Source of the DNA: Patescibacteria group bacterium
GTDB lineage: Bacteria; Patescibacteriota; Microgenomatia; UBA1406; GWC2-37-13
Direction of reading: 5' to 3'
Length of the DNA: 64,000 nt
NCBI GenBank assembly: GCA_023380935.1
Contig: JAMCST010000011.1
Coordinates: 62,001 to 126,000 of the forward strand
Shown: in pieces, positions 16,624-25,716 of the stretch
Numbering within the stretch: the stretch's first letter is position 1
Layout: every line of letters begins with the position of its first letter
Program-made: the position numbers and the translations under genes
The notes under the pieces: model-generated
The model's database searches: none
Told to the model about the DNA's origin: nothing
Seen by the model: only the letters and a program-made list of their open reading frames with translations

Positions 16624-17940
16624 TTATTTCTTCCGCAACACAAACACCGACTCGAAAAAGCTCGGGAGCTTGAAAAATCCCTTGCGCTGCAACACCACGC
16701 CCGGATGCTCCATGAATAGTTTTTTCCAGTATGTCTGGGACAGTACCGAAAGATGGGAAAAATCCCGGCCGTGCAGCAGATTGATCCAGCTGTTCTCGGT
16801 GGTATAGATTTTATGGTAGATGAAACGTCTGGTCACCCGGAAGGTTTCGTTGAGCGCTTGACGGATCTTTGAGCGCTCCAAATGCTCCATCACGTCAAAG
16901 GTCAAAACCAAGTCAAACTGGTTGTCGTGGTACGGCAACCGGCTGATGTTCCCCTGCTTGAGATAGGGTTGGATGGTTTTGTTGGCTAGACTGATGGCAA
17001 TGGCCGACAGTTCCACGCCGTAGGCCTCGATCCCCAAGCGACGCAGCGCCTTGACCAGACCGCCGGTGCCGCAACCCACGTCCAGACAGGTTTTGGGATT
17101 GAGAAACAGCTTGATAAGAAGCGCCCGATACAGATTCGCCAGTCCGTGAAACCAACGGCCGAACCGCGACTCCACCGTAGCTATCTTATGCTCGCCTTTC
17201 TTACCGGTATAGTAGTCGCGGTCATAAAAACTCGCGTCGATTCGGTAAGGCATGATGATTGTGCCGCGGAACTCCTCGCCGTTAAGAATTTTCTCGGTGT
17301 TCGCAAAATCAGAACCGTTGGTCACCACTACGGTTAGTCCGAGTTTTTTCGACCGTTGGGTAGCGATCGGGTCAAACGGAACATTGAGTCCGGGTGTCCA
17401 CTTTTTCCCCACCAGGTGTTCGAACTCCTCCCAGGTGATTTTTTTGATGATTTTGGCGTCGCGGTACTTTTTCGGGTCACGGTCATAGACCCAGTTGATG
17501 TTGGAAAGGTTGATGATCAAGTTGGCTTTATAGTGCTGGGCGGCCATTACGGCGCAGTAATCGGTTGACCAGCCCGGTTTCCAGCCGGCGCCGATGATGA
17601 TCGGTTCTTTCCAGGCATCAAACTTCCTGTTGTAGTACTGGATAATGCGCGGATGGGCGATGTCCTGGAAAATGGTGCGCAGCAGATGGGCGTTGACCCG
17701 GGTGAGATGGATCGCCAACCAATCCAGGTCGTCGTTGGTCACCCGGCCGATGATGTTTTTGCCGGCGTCACGATAAATGCGGGCAATGCTGCCGCCGCCG
17801 GCCACCAAGATGAAGCGCTTGCCCTGCGCCACATGCTTGCGGATAAACGTATTGAGCTGGCTCAGGAACTGGGTATCGACATCGCCGTTGGGCACAATCA
17901 GGCTGCCGCCAACCGAGATGACGATGGGTGCTTCTTTCAT
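16624..17940 (-). CDS. Fusion: archaeal-type UMP kinase + SAM-dependent methyltransferase
   Basis: One uninterrupted 438-residue frame holds two enzymes. Residues 1 to about 230 are an amino-acid-kinase fold protein of the archaeal PyrH type: VISVGGSL, ILVAGGGSIARIY, LDWLAIHLTRVNAHLL and GWKPGWSTDYCAV, the last being the UMP-site region. After a linker with FYDRDYYTGKKGEHK comes a class I methyltransferase with motif I LDVGCGTG at 286-293, VELS (motif II) and FDLVLTFDVMEHL (motif IV). UMP kinase makes UDP for RNA and sugar nucleotides; the methyl acceptor is unknown. I start at ATG 17940 rather than a TTG at 17952 that lies in a terminator T-run. The leader looks attenuator-like. Confidence 0.85.
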   Translation of the reverse strand: MKEAPIVISVGGSLIVPNGDVDTQFLSQLNTFIRKHVAQGKRFILVAGGGSIARIYRDAGKNIIGRVTNDDLDWLAIHLTRVNAHLLRTIFQDIAHPRIIQYYNRKFDAWKEPIIIGAGWKPGWSTDYCAVMAAQHYKANLIINLSNINWVYDRDPKKYRDAKIIKKITWEEFEHLVGKKWTPGLNVPFDPIATQRSKKLGLTVVVTNGSDFANTEKILNGEEFRGTIIMPYRIDASFYDRDYYTGKKGEHKIATVESRFGRWFHGLANLYRALLIKLFLNPKTCLDVGCGTGGLVKALRRLGIEAYGVELSAIAISLANKTIQPYLKQGNISRLPYHDNQFDLVLTFDVMEHLERSKIRQALNETFRVTRRFIYHKIYTTENSWINLLHGRDFSHLSVLSQTYWKKLFMEHPGVVLQRKGFFKLPSFFESVFVLRKK

Positions 17941-17950
17941 TTTTATGGAC

Positions 17951-17977
17951 AAAAAAAATCCCGACCGCTGCCGGGAT
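17951..17977 (-). terminator. Rho-independent terminator / possible attenuator
   Basis: Minus strand: ATCCCG-8-CGGGAT immediately followed by eight T's. It ends the operon that finishes at 18060, and because a promoter lies at 18058-18030 it is also in the leader of the kinase-methyltransferase gene, 11 nt before its ATG. Confidence 0.8.
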
Positions 17978-17988
17978 GATTTGCTAGC

Positions 17989-18015
17989 TTAGCCGTTAAT
18001 GAGCAACTGATACAT
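17989..18015 (-). CDS. Possible leader peptide MYQLLING
   Basis: A short minus-strand frame, ATG to TAA, encodes eight residues between the promoter at 18058-18030 and the terminator hairpin. The order promoter, short ORF, hairpin with T-run, gene resembles a transcription attenuator. The ORF is so short that chance cannot be excluded, and it has no SD. Confidence 0.3.
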   Translation of the reverse strand: MYQLLING

Positions 18016-18029
18016 ATTTGCGCGTCTTT

Positions 18030-18058
18030 ATTATAGCCGATCCTCCCCAGATTTACAA
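18030..18058 (-). promoter_or_regulatory. Promoter for the UMP kinase-methyltransferase gene
   Basis: Minus strand TTGTAA (18058-18053), 17-nt spacer, TATAAT (18035-18030). The start would be near 18023, giving a leader of roughly 80 nt that contains the short ORF and the terminator hairpin. Confidence 0.65.
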
Positions 18059-18059
18059 C

Positions 18060-18377
18060 CTAAATGATGCCGTTTCCCAGGCCGAAGATCAGCGCCACCA
18101 GCTTGACCAACAGATAGGAAACCAGCAGCAAGACAAAACCGATGATCCCGGCAGTGATTTTGGCCTGGGCCGACTTGATTTTATCCGCCGCCCCCTGGGA
18201 GGTCAAAAAATCATAACCGCCCCACACAATGATCAGAAACAACACGCCGGCGGCCAGCGGATAGATAAAAGTCACCAGACGGTTAACCACGTCGCCAAGC
18301 GTATTCAAGCCGCTACCCAACGGACCGGTAATAATTTGACCGTTAATGTTCAGTTGCTGGACTAAGATTCTGGTCAT
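18060..18377 (-). CDS. TrbC/VirB2-like (T4SS pilin family) membrane protein
   Basis: This 105-residue protein has two transmembrane helices separated by a short polar loop with TSQGAADKIKSAQAKITAG. The pattern hydrophobic-GG-ASG/QG-x-EKIKKAQ-hydrophobic is shared with 27524-28894 (C-terminus), 45071-45352 and 45355-45723. The family is widespread in CPR bacteria and compared with VirB2/TrbC conjugative pilins. I start at ATG 18377, which overlaps the upstream stop as ATGA and implies coupling. It ends the minus-strand operon that starts with the Clp-like gene. Confidence 0.7.
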   Translation of the reverse strand: MTRILVQQLNINGQIITGPLGSGLNTLGDVVNRLVTFIYPLAAGVLFLIIVWGGYDFLTSQGAADKIKSAQAKITAGIIGFVLLLVSYLLVKLVALIFGLGNGII

Positions 18378-19051
18378 CGTCTCGGTTTTGCCAAACTGGT
18401 AAAAATCAACCAAAGGGCGGCGTTAATCACCACCGATAACAGCAAATAACCGTTAATCTGGGCGGTTACCTGTTCGATTATCTGCCAACGTTCTCTGGTG
18501 ACTAGACCGCCAAGGTCAATCCCCAATATGTAAATAATACCAAAAACCAGCAGGACAACGGGAACGATATAAATCAGGTCGATCAGGTCCTGCTTTGAAG
18601 AAAACATCGTCGACGATACCGTATAGATCACATAACCCATCATCAGGGTCATCCACCACTGCGGCAACGGGAACAAATGCAGCAGCGCCAGCCACCAGAA
18701 AAATCCCACACCGGCCAAGATCGGCGCCACTCCGACCAAAATACCTCGGACAAAGTCCTTTTTTTCGTACAACACCCGTCCTAGTCTGATATAGTTTTTT
18801 TCCCACTCCGGCAGAATCCTTACTTCCCGGACCCGCAGCATCAATACCGTAGCCATGAGAAAGTGGGCAAACTCGTGGAGAATGGTACCGGGCAAATAGA
18901 GCAACGAAACTACCACGAACACTTTTTTTTCTCCGGTCAGAACGCGCCGCAAAAAGATAAATAACGCGTTGGTCGTCCGGCGTGACACTAAGTAAAGACC
19001 GACAATCAGGCAGAAAAATCCGATCACCTGGTAACGGGACAGATCGATCAT
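18374..19051 (-). CDS. Polytopic membrane protein with HEFAH metalloprotease-like motif
   Basis: This 225-residue integral membrane protein has about five or six helices. LLYLPGTILHEFAHFLMATV carries an HE-x-x-H zinc-binding motif in a membrane helix, as in M50/site-2-protease-like enzymes; SSKQDLIDLIYIVP later in the chain may supply the third ligand (Asp). The classic NPDG motif is not seen, so assignment to M50 is tentative. It overlaps both neighbours by ATGA and lies between a Pro/Thr-rich anchor protein and a pilin-like gene, so it may process a surface protein. Confidence 0.6.
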   Translation of the reverse strand: MIDLSRYQVIGFFCLIVGLYLVSRRTTNALFIFLRRVLTGEKKVFVVVSLLYLPGTILHEFAHFLMATVLMLRVREVRILPEWEKNYIRLGRVLYEKKDFVRGILVGVAPILAGVGFFWWLALLHLFPLPQWWMTLMMGYVIYTVSSTMFSSKQDLIDLIYIVPVVLLVFGIIYILGIDLGGLVTRERWQIIEQVTAQINGYLLLSVVINAALWLIFTSLAKPRR

Positions 19052-19422
19052 GGCGTCACCGAAGGGGCTAACGTGGGCGATGCCGAAGCCGGGGTCACCG
19101 TGGCCAAAGGCGGAACGATGGTGGTTACCAGTCCCGGCGCGGTGCTGGCTTCACCGGTCGCAGACGGACTGGTGATCGGCATCGGTATGGCGGTCGGCAT
19201 TTCCGTCGGACTGACCGGCGCCGGCGTGACGATGGCCGGAACGGCGTTGGTGGTCGACTGGCGCAGTTTATTCTGAATCAGCAAAAACAGCATCACCGCC
19301 AGTACGGCCGCCGTAATCGTGGCAATCACCAGTAGGACAACGTTGTTCCCACCCTCTTTAACTGGTGCGGCGGCTGGGCGTTCCTGAAACCGGGTTAGGT
19401 CAAGCGGGGTAAAGTTGTTCAT
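19048..19422 (-). CDS. Single-pass membrane protein with Pro/Thr/Ser-rich outer segment
   Basis: This 124-residue protein has a short basic/polar N-terminus, one strong transmembrane helix (VVLLVIATITAAVLAVMLFLLI), then about 75 residues almost only of Pro, Thr, Ser, Ala and Val to the C-terminus. It resembles a cell-wall-spanning stalk. ATG 19422 is preferred over an in-frame TTG at 19437 that overlaps the Clp-like gene. It is coupled to the HEFAH protein by an ATGA overlap. No enzyme domain is visible. Confidence 0.6.
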   Translation of the reverse strand: MNNFTPLDLTRFQERPAAAPVKEGGNNVVLLVIATITAAVLAVMLFLLIQNKLRQSTTNAVPAIVTPAPVSPTEMPTAIPMPITSPSATGEASTAPGLVTTIVPPLATVTPASASPTLAPSVTP

Positions 19423-19426
19423 GGTA

Positions 19427-22400
19427 TTAGTTGACAATTTTTTTCGCCTGGGCCGCCGGTGCCTCTGAATCTGAACCGGATGAGCTGGGTGAGGACGGTG
19501 GATTAATCTGATCTTCCGGTGTTTTTTTGGGTTCGACCACCGTTACGGCACGGGACACGCATTTCGGGCAGATGATGGTGGCATTGGGATAAACCTTGGT
19601 ACTGAACACCGTCTGGCACTGACGGCATTGGTATTGTTTGGTCTCCACGGTTTGAGATGGGCTTTTGTCCACGATCACTAGCCGTTCGACGTTAAAGACA
19701 AAGCCGTCACCCTGGAAATCTACCGTTACCTGGTCGCCGGCCGCCATTTTTTTCTCAATGATCAGGCTGGAAATCGGGTTCTCGACCAGTTTCTGAATCG
19801 CCCGCCGCAACGGCCGGGCGCCGAACACCGGATCAAACCCGGCCCGGACAATTTCTTTGAGGGCGGCCTCGGAATAACTGAAGCCCATGTCCTGTTCTTC
19901 GAGCGCTTTTTGCACTGACTTCAGTTGCAGTTTGACGATCGCCTTCATCTGACTAAAGCGCAACGGCTCGAACAGGATTACTTCGTCAAACCGGTTGATC
20001 AATTCGGGCCGGAAGAACTTGTGCAGTTCGGCCATCACCTTGGTGCGCAACTGAACAAACTGTTTTTTCTGGACTTCGTCATCCACCCGCTGTTTTTCCT
20101 GGATCTGTTTTTCCAACGGGAAATCCTGGCCAAAGTACTGCTGGATCGGTTTCATTAACCACTGATTGGTCTTGGCCTCACGGTACCAGATGGTATCGGC
20201 CACCACGACGAACTCGATACCCGCCGGCGAAAAAGCGTGAATGTCCCAGTAGGCGGTGGGAAAGTTGCCGCCGGCCACGGCGCTGTCCTTAAAGTAGTCC
20301 TTTAACAAACCGGTCTGCCAGTTTTTCCCGTTCATCTCCCGCACCCAATACCGGTCCTTGTGGGTGACGATCTCCTTGTCGTCGGGACTAAAGGCGTGGG
20401 TTTTAAGCATGGCGGTGGGTAATTGTTCGTCAGGCGCGTCCGGAAGCGCATTGATTACCACGTTGTCTTTGAATAGATTAACCAACGTCGCGGTTTTCCA
20501 GGTTTTGCCGGTGGTGGAGTTGCGCATGTAAGCCGTTTTGCCCTTGGTGATCATCTCGACGCCGCTGGCGGAAATGGCGTGGGTGTCAAATCCGTGGATG
20601 GGAAAATCAATCTTTGTCCCAACCGCATCCGCCTCGATTTCCTGGCCGGAAAAGTAGTCAAGCAGCATCTTTTCGTTCCATTTGCCCGTCTGTCCGTCTT
20701 TTTCAAAAATCTTATTGCCGATCGTCAGCATCTCTCTTCCCCGCGGAGAAAAGGTATAGGTGGAAAGTACCGGCGGTTCCTCGATCTCGCTCTTTCCCGC
20801 TTTCATCAGCTCCTGTTGGATGATGGGTGATCCGATGTTCGAAGTACAGATCACCACGGTGTTCTTGAAGGAAATCGTATGCCCTTTATTGTCGGTTAAA
20901 CGACCGTCGTCAAGAATCTGCAGCAAAATATTGAAAATGTCAGGGTGGGCCTTTTCGATTTCGTCAAACAACACCACCGAGTAGGGCTTGCGCCGCACCG
21001 CCTCGGTCAGCTTTCCCCCTTCTTCATAGCCGACATAGCCCGGCGGCGCGCCCAGCAGTTTGGCCACCTCGTGTTTTTCCATGTATTCGGTCATGTCAAA
21101 CCTCACCATTGCCTCTTCCTGGCCAAACAAAATATCGGCTAAGGTTTTGGCCAGTTCGGTTTTTCCGGTACCGGTCGGTCCCAAAAATACGAAGCTGCCG
21201 ATCGGACGCTGGGTCGATTTGAGGCCGGCCCGTCCGCGACGGATCGCCTGGGACACCGCCGCCACCGCCTCGTCCTGGCCGATCAGGCGTCGGTGCATGA
21301 TTTCCTCGAGATGCGATAGCTTTTCCATTTCCGATCCGCTGATCTTGGCGATGGGAATGCCGGTCCAGCGGGAAACGATCTCCTTGATGATCTCGCCGCT
21401 CACGGCCGTGGTCGTCTGGGATTTTCTCAGGTTGTATTCCTCTTTTTTATCGTTCAGTTGGGTCTGGATGTCGGCGATCTTTGATCGTAAAATTCTCGCC
21501 CTGACCTGATCGGTGGACTTTTCGCTTTCCTTGAGCTCCTGATTTAATTCGGCTACCCGCGTTTCCAACGACCGGATCTCTTCAGGTAACGAAATCATCG
21601 GCAAGCGCACCGCCGAAGCCGCCTCGTCAATCAAATCCACCGCCTTGTCCGGCAAAAACCGGTCACCCACATAACGTTTGGAAAGACGCACGGCGGCGTC
21701 GATCGCCTCGTCGGGAATCTGCACCCGGTGAAACGCCTCGTATTTACCCTTAATCGCCTTGAGCATCTTGATGGCTTGTTCTTCGTTGGGCTCGGGAACG
21801 ATCACCGGCTGAAAGCGCCGCTCCAGGGCCGGATCTTTTTCGATGTATTTTCGGTATTCGGTCAGGGTGGTGGCGCCGATCACCTGCATCTCGCCGCGGG
21901 ACAGGGCCGGCTTGAGAAAGTTGGCCGCGTCGCTGGTGCCTTCGTTGCCTCCCGCTCCCATGATGTTGTGGATCTCGTCGATGAACAGTATGATTTGGCC
22001 TTTGCTCGCTTTTACCTCTTCAATCAGGTCTTTCATCCGCTCTTCAAAATCGCCGCGGTGCGAGGCGCCGGCCAACAGGCTCATCAGATCCAGCGACAAA
22101 ATCCGTCGGTTGAGCAACGGCTCCGGCACCTGTTTGGCAACAATCTTCTCCGCCAACCCTTCAACAATGGCGGTTTTTCCCACCCCGGCCTCGCCGACCA
22201 AAGCGGGATTGTTCTTGGTGCGTCTTGACAAAATATGGATGACGCGCTCGATCGTGTCGTAACGCTCCACCACCGGATCAAGCAACCCCTGGGCGGCTTT
22301 GGCCGTCATGTCAATCGTATATTGCTCCAATGCGCTCTTCTTGGCCTGACGTCCTTGAGTGGCGTCCTGCTCTTCCAATCCTTCCTTTTTCCCCAGAATT

Positions 22401-23143
22401 TTCTTGTTCAGTTCCTCTTTTTTCAAACCCAGTTTGGCCAAAATCCGGGCGCCGGCTCCTTCACCTTCTTCGTAAAGCGCCAGCAAAATGTGCTCCGGGG
22501 AAATAAACTCAAAACCCAACTTACGCGCCACTACCAGTGAGTTATCGATGATCCGTTTGACGCGCGGCGCCATCTGGGGCAACTGAAGACGACTGCCTTT
22601 TTTATAGACTTTGGCCAGTTCCTCCTCGACCAGTTGCGGCTGCAGTTTAAGATCAACCAGCAGTTTATAGATCTCCCCATCGGAGAGCAACCCGTGCAAC
22701 AGATGCTCGCTGTCGATCAACTCGCTCTGGAGCTCCTTTGCCTTGGTCTGGGCCGATAAAAACACCCGATTGGACCGCTGGGTCAAATGGGTCATCAGGT
22801 CAAGATCGCTGCGTTTTTTGTCATTGAGATTGGAGTTGAGACTGGCGCCGGTTGGTCTATCCGATGCGTTTGGCGGCCGGGTGGCCGGAGCAGACGCGGT
22901 AGGCGCTTTGGCCTCGGTGGGAACGGGGCGACCCGGCGGTGTACCAATTCCGCTGTAGGCCGATCCGCTGCTCGGATGACCAATGCCGCTATATGATTGA
23001 GAATGGTCGACCGGAACGGCAAAACCGCTGTCGGCTACGCCGCTGGCAGAAGGAGGAGCGGTCGCGGGCGGCGGAATCACCTGGGTTGTTTTTACTGTTG
23101 ATTGATTGCTGGATTTTTTAATAAAATCAAAGAAACCGGCCAT
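19427..23143 (-). CDS. ClpC/ClpB-like AAA+ unfoldase with four-repeat insertion in D2
   Basis: This 1238-residue HSP100 protein has, in order: an approximately 105-residue Pro/Ser/Gly-rich disordered N-terminus; a double Clp-N domain; AAA-1 with GEAGVGKT near residue 316, Walker [10 protein letters not shown] and the R-finger region LERRFQ; a short coiled-coil M-domain; AAA-2 with GPTGTGKT near 655 and [13 protein letters not shown]; sensor-1 TSNIG at 767-771. Between this and FFRPELINR (about 1043-1051) ClpC proteins have about 40 residues including the ClpP-docking VGF/IGL loop. Here there are about 270, with four tandem (Y/H)A-F-S-P-x-G-x-E repeats (about 795-1008) and no docking loop. After the small domain follow a C4 zinc ribbon (CRQC...CPKC) and a Ser/Pro-rich tail. 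It heads a surface-protein operon, suggesting a role in secretion rather than ClpP proteolysis. Confidence 0.9.
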   Translation of the reverse strand: MAGFFDFIKKSSNQSTVKTTQVIPPPATAPPSASGVADSGFAVPVDHSQSYSGIGHPSSGSAYSGIGTPPGRPVPTEAKAPTASAPATRPPNASDRPTGASLNSNLNDKKRSDLDLMTHLTQRSNRVFLSAQTKAKELQSELIDSEHLLHGLLSDGEIYKLLVDLKLQPQLVEEELAKVYKKGSRLQLPQMAPRVKRIIDNSLVVARKLGFEFISPEHILLALYEEGEGAGARILAKLGLKKEELNKKILGKKEGLEEQDATQGRQAKKSALEQYTIDMTAKAAQGLLDPVVERYDTIERVIHILSRRTKNNPALVGEAGVGKTAIVEGLAEKIVAKQVPEPLLNRRILSLDLMSLLAGASHRGDFEERMKDLIEEVKASKGQIILFIDEIHNIMGAGGNEGTSDAANFLKPALSRGEMQVIGATTLTEYRKYIEKDPALERRFQPVIVPEPNEEQAIKMLKAIKGKYEAFHRVQIPDEAIDAAVRLSKRYVGDRFLPDKAVDLIDEAASAVRLPMISLPEEIRSLETRVAELNQELKESEKSTDQVRARILRSKIADIQTQLNDKKEEYNLRKSQTTTAVSGEIIKEIVSRWTGIPIAKISGSEMEKLSHLEEIMHRRLIGQDEAVAAVSQAIRRGRAGLKSTQRPIGSFVFLGPTGTGKTELAKTLADILFGQEEAMVRFDMTEYMEKHEVAKLLGAPPGYVGYEEGGKLTEAVRRKPYSVVLFDEIEKAHPDIFNILLQILDDGRLTDNKGHTISFKNTVVICTSNIGSPIIQQELMKAGKSEIEEPPVLSTYTFSPRGREMLTIGNKIFEKDGQTGKWNEKMLLDYFSGQEIEADAVGTKIDFPIHGFDTHAISASGVEMITKGKTAYMRNSTTGKTWKTATLVNLFKDNVVINALPDAPDEQLPTAMLKTHAFSPDDKEIVTHKDRYWVREMNGKNWQTGLLKDYFKDSAVAGGNFPTAYWDIHAFSPAGIEFVVVADTIWYREAKTNQWLMKPIQQYFGQDFPLEKQIQEKQRVDDEVQKKQFVQLRTKVMAELHKFFRPELINRFDEVILFEPLRFSQMKAIVKLQLKSVQKALEEQDMGFSYSEAALKEIVRAGFDPVFGARPLRRAIQKLVENPISSLIIEKKMAAGDQVTVDFQGDGFVFNVERLVIVDKSPSQTVETKQYQCRQCQTVFSTKVYPNATIICPKCVSRAVTVVEPKKTPEDQINPPSSPSSSGSDSEAPAAQAKKIVN
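20100..20775 (-). repeat. Four tandem protein repeats inserted in the Clp-like D2 domain
   Basis: The repeats start near 20761, 20584, 20400 and 20240, i.e. 53-61 codons each. Their first lines are [36 protein letters not shown] and [12 protein letters not shown]; each then has an aromatic strand ([46 protein letters not shown]) and ends L-x-x-Y/L-F. The F-S-P-x-G-x-E-x-V rhythm recalls beta-propeller (WD40-like) blades. Confidence 0.85.
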
Positions 23144-23181
23144 ATTTTTATTATGGAGGAAATCTCCGGTATTGTCAATAT

Positions 23182-24465
23182 ATGATAAAGAAATTGATCG
23201 CGGTGGCGGCGGTGGTTTTATCTCTAATTCTCATTGTCCTAATTATTTTTCGGCTGCGACCGACCGGCGTTGCCCAGCCGGTAATCCAAGTTGGCAATAA
23301 CTCGCCCACCCTGTTTCCGATCAGCATCAAACCGACGGCTGACGCCGCGGCGGCCAACAATGGTCTGTTAGACTACCGCCAGCTTACCTTGTTGAACAGC
23401 AACCAAACCGTCACGCTCAAACAGCTGCAACCAAACCTGCCTTATGTTTCGTCTGACTTCAGCGTCGAGTACTCGCCGTTGCTTAACCAGTACGTCATCA
23501 CCAAACACACCAACCAGGCGGACGCACAGATCTCGCTTTGGGCCCAACAACACAACCTGTCAGGTCTGATCAGCGACCAGAATCTGTTTCCGGTGGAAAC
23601 GACTCAAACTGTCGCCGACAAAGAAAATATCTACCAAAAAAACCGCGAGCTGACGCTATTGTCAACCCCGACGGCTGTCCCCACCACCGCCGCGCTTGAC
23701 AACACCGACGAAGGCGCCAGTTTGCAGGAGCTGTTTGCCAGCTTGTTTAATATTGATGTGTCCGGTTTGACCGGGACGGAAACGGTTATTCCAACTCCAA
23801 TCCCTTCACCTGCGCCTACCACGATCCCTACTCAATCTTCGGTTGCCGCCACCGCCCCGTTGCCGCTTCCGACCCTCACGCCGACCGCTGTTCCCAGTCT
23901 GATCCCCACCGCATCGGCTGGCGGCGCCAGTTCATTGACGGCACTGATGAACGAAGCGGCGCAAAAGGTCGGCGTGCCGGAAAAGATTTTGGAAGCGGTG
24001 ATCTCGATCGAAAACCCGTCCGCCTTTAACCTTTCGCCGGAAGCGATTGCCCGCCAGTCAACTCCGGGCAGCGGACTTACCTGTCCGATTGCCAGCTGTT
24101 CCGAACAAGGCCCGATGCAGATGACCACCGGGCGCGACAGCAACGGCCGCACCGACTGCCCCCAGTGCTGCTGGAACGGCCAGTGCACCGGCTACTGCCC
24201 CAATGCCTGGAGCATCTACGGGCGCAGCGTCAATACCTACGGCGGCTATACGCACACGCCCAATCCCTGTGACCTGCGCGACAATATCTACGCCGCCGCC
24301 CTGAAGTTAAAGACCGACAGCACTGCCACCGGCGCCACCAGCTGGACCCAGGCCGAGGTCAACCGGGCCGGGCTGCGCTATCACGGCAACTGCACCTACC
24401 CGTATGCCAGACTGGGCAACCGCACCTACTGTGATTATTTGTGGTGGTACTACCAAACTCAATGA
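23182..24465 (+). CDS. Membrane-anchored lytic transglycosylase-like (VirB1-type) protein
   Basis: This 427-residue protein has an N-terminal membrane anchor ([19 protein letters not shown]), an alpha/beta module at about 65-150 with [15 protein letters not shown], an [11 protein letters not shown] segment, a long Thr/Pro/Ser linker, and a C-terminal lysozyme-like domain. In that domain [15 protein letters not shown] gives the catalytic-type Glu and GPMQMT and [11 protein letters not shown] follow the SLT pattern; many Cys suggest disulfides outside the cell. It would cut peptidoglycan glycan strands to let an apparatus through. It overlaps the next gene by ATGA and shares its N-terminal module. 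Confidence 0.75.
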   Translation: MIKKLIAVAAVVLSLILIVLIIFRLRPTGVAQPVIQVGNNSPTLFPISIKPTADAAAANNGLLDYRQLTLLNSNQTVTLKQLQPNLPYVSSDFSVEYSPLLNQYVITKHTNQADAQISLWAQQHNLSGLISDQNLFPVETTQTVADKENIYQKNRELTLLSTPTAVPTTAALDNTDEGASLQELFASLFNIDVSGLTGTETVIPTPIPSPAPTTIPTQSSVAATAPLPLPTLTPTAVPSLIPTASAGGASSLTALMNEAAQKVGVPEKILEAVISIENPSAFNLSPEAIARQSTPGSGLTCPIASCSEQGPMQMTTGRDSNGRTDCPQCCWNGQCTGYCPNAWSIYGRSVNTYGGYTHTPNPCDLRDNIYAAALKLKTDSTATGATSWTQAEVNRAGLRYHGNCTYPYARLGNRTYCDYLWWYYQTQ

Positions 24466-25685
24466 AAAAAATCGTCCTGGCCGCTTTGATTGTTTTAGCA
24501 GTCATCTTGGCTATTGTCGTGATCATCGGCCGGCTCCGGTCGATCCAACGCCCCGTCACTGATACAACCGTTGTGCCCACCGTTACTGCCATCCCGCTGC
24601 CCTCCACCCGTTTTCCTACCAGCAGCACGACCGCAGACACAACCGCCCAATACCGACAACTCCCGGTCATTACTCCGATAGTCACCGACAACTTTGACTA
24701 CCAGCAATCCACCGTACCGGTCAGGCCGCCGCCCAATCTTGACGATCTGAAAAACGGCGCGGTTTACGATACCGACAATTTGAAGATTAGTTACTCGTCG
24801 ACCTTGGACAAATATGTCTTGACCAGAAAAACCTATTTGGCCCAAAAAGAGATTGACGAATGGACCCGGGCCACTGACCTGATCGGCCAGATCAACAACC
24901 CGGCGCTCTTTGTTGATCAGCCAAGCACCATATCTGCAACCGTCGCGCCTTCATCATCACCCACCTCGTCCTCGAGTTCGACAACCGCCAGCACCGCCAC
25001 TGATGCCACCGACCTGACCGAGCTGTTTCGTTCGCTCTTTTCCATTCCCATCGGCGGCAGTACCGCTGACAATCTGATTCCCACCCTGGCCAACCCGGCG
25101 CCGTTGTCCAGTACCGCGGCCGCCATCACCCCGGTCAAAACCATTGACAACCTGGTATATTTTGCCCAGTGCAACGGCCAGTATGACCAGTATCCCCTGC
25201 CGCAGGGTTGTACGCTGTGCCAGTCCGGCTGCGGCCCGACCACCGCCACCATGGTGATCGCTTCATACGCTCAACCCGGCTTTGTTCCTCCCACCACCGT
25301 TGATTATTATCGTCAGCAACAGTTTACTCTCGGCTGCGCCGGATCAAAGGTCAACGACTTGAAACAAACCCTAAACGATCACGGCGTCGCCACGACTCCA
25401 TATTTGCTTTTTAACGGCGCCCGCGCCAACCAGATTGTTTCCACCCTGAAACAGTATCTGGCCGACGGCTGGACTCTGGTAACAGTCGGGGAATATGCCG
25501 ACAACAGCCCCAGCTGCGGCAAATGCGGCCATTTTTTTTGGGTGATTGACGTGGACGCCAACGACAACGTTTGGGCGCTGGATCCGTTTTACGGCCGTTT
25601 CCAAAACCCGCAGCCGTTCAACGAAAACAGCCTTTACCCTTATCCGAAGTACGTGGCCGCCTTTGGGGTGAAGGCGAACCGTTGA
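24462..25685 (+). CDS. Membrane-anchored C39-like cysteine peptidase
   Basis: This 407-residue protein, starting at ATG 24462 (overlapping the previous stop as ATGA), has an N-terminal helix (IVLAALIVLAVILAIVVII), a module with YSSTLDKYVLTRKT that parallels the previous protein, LTELFRSLFSI, a Ser/Thr/Ala linker, and a C-terminal papain-like domain of the C39 type. The catalytic set is Cys in QSGCGPTTATMV, His in KCGHFFWVIDVD and Asp in WALDPFYG. It would act outside the membrane on peptide cross-links or on an exported protein. It pairs with the transglycosylase-like gene. Confidence 0.78.
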   Translation: MKKIVLAALIVLAVILAIVVIIGRLRSIQRPVTDTTVVPTVTAIPLPSTRFPTSSTTADTTAQYRQLPVITPIVTDNFDYQQSTVPVRPPPNLDDLKNGAVYDTDNLKISYSSTLDKYVLTRKTYLAQKEIDEWTRATDLIGQINNPALFVDQPSTISATVAPSSSPTSSSSSTTASTATDATDLTELFRSLFSIPIGGSTADNLIPTLANPAPLSSTAAAITPVKTIDNLVYFAQCNGQYDQYPLPQGCTLCQSGCGPTTATMVIASYAQPGFVPPTTVDYYRQQQFTLGCAGSKVNDLKQTLNDHGVATTPYLLFNGARANQIVSTLKQYLADGWTLVTVGEYADNSPSCGKCGHFFWVIDVDANDNVWALDPFYGRFQNPQPFNENSLYPYPKYVAAFGVKANR

Positions 25686-25711
25686 CAAGCGTTAAGCGAT
25701 TGCCGTACAAT
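25682..25711 (+). promoter_or_regulatory. Promoter giving a leaderless VirB6/TrbL-like mRNA
   Basis: TTGACA (25682-25687), an 18-nt spacer and TACAAT (25706-25711), with the ATG at 25717, only 5 nt on. The expected +1 is at or beside the A of the ATG. The -35 overlaps the stop of the preceding gene. Confidence 0.7.
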
Positions 25712-25716
25712 GGATT

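Noticed and set aside
16624-17940. Isopentenyl phosphate kinase as the kinase half, completing an alternative mevalonate route
   Set aside because: The motifs (VAGGGSIARIY, GWKPGWSTDY) are those of UMP kinase; the His-containing loop of isopentenyl phosphate kinase is not present.
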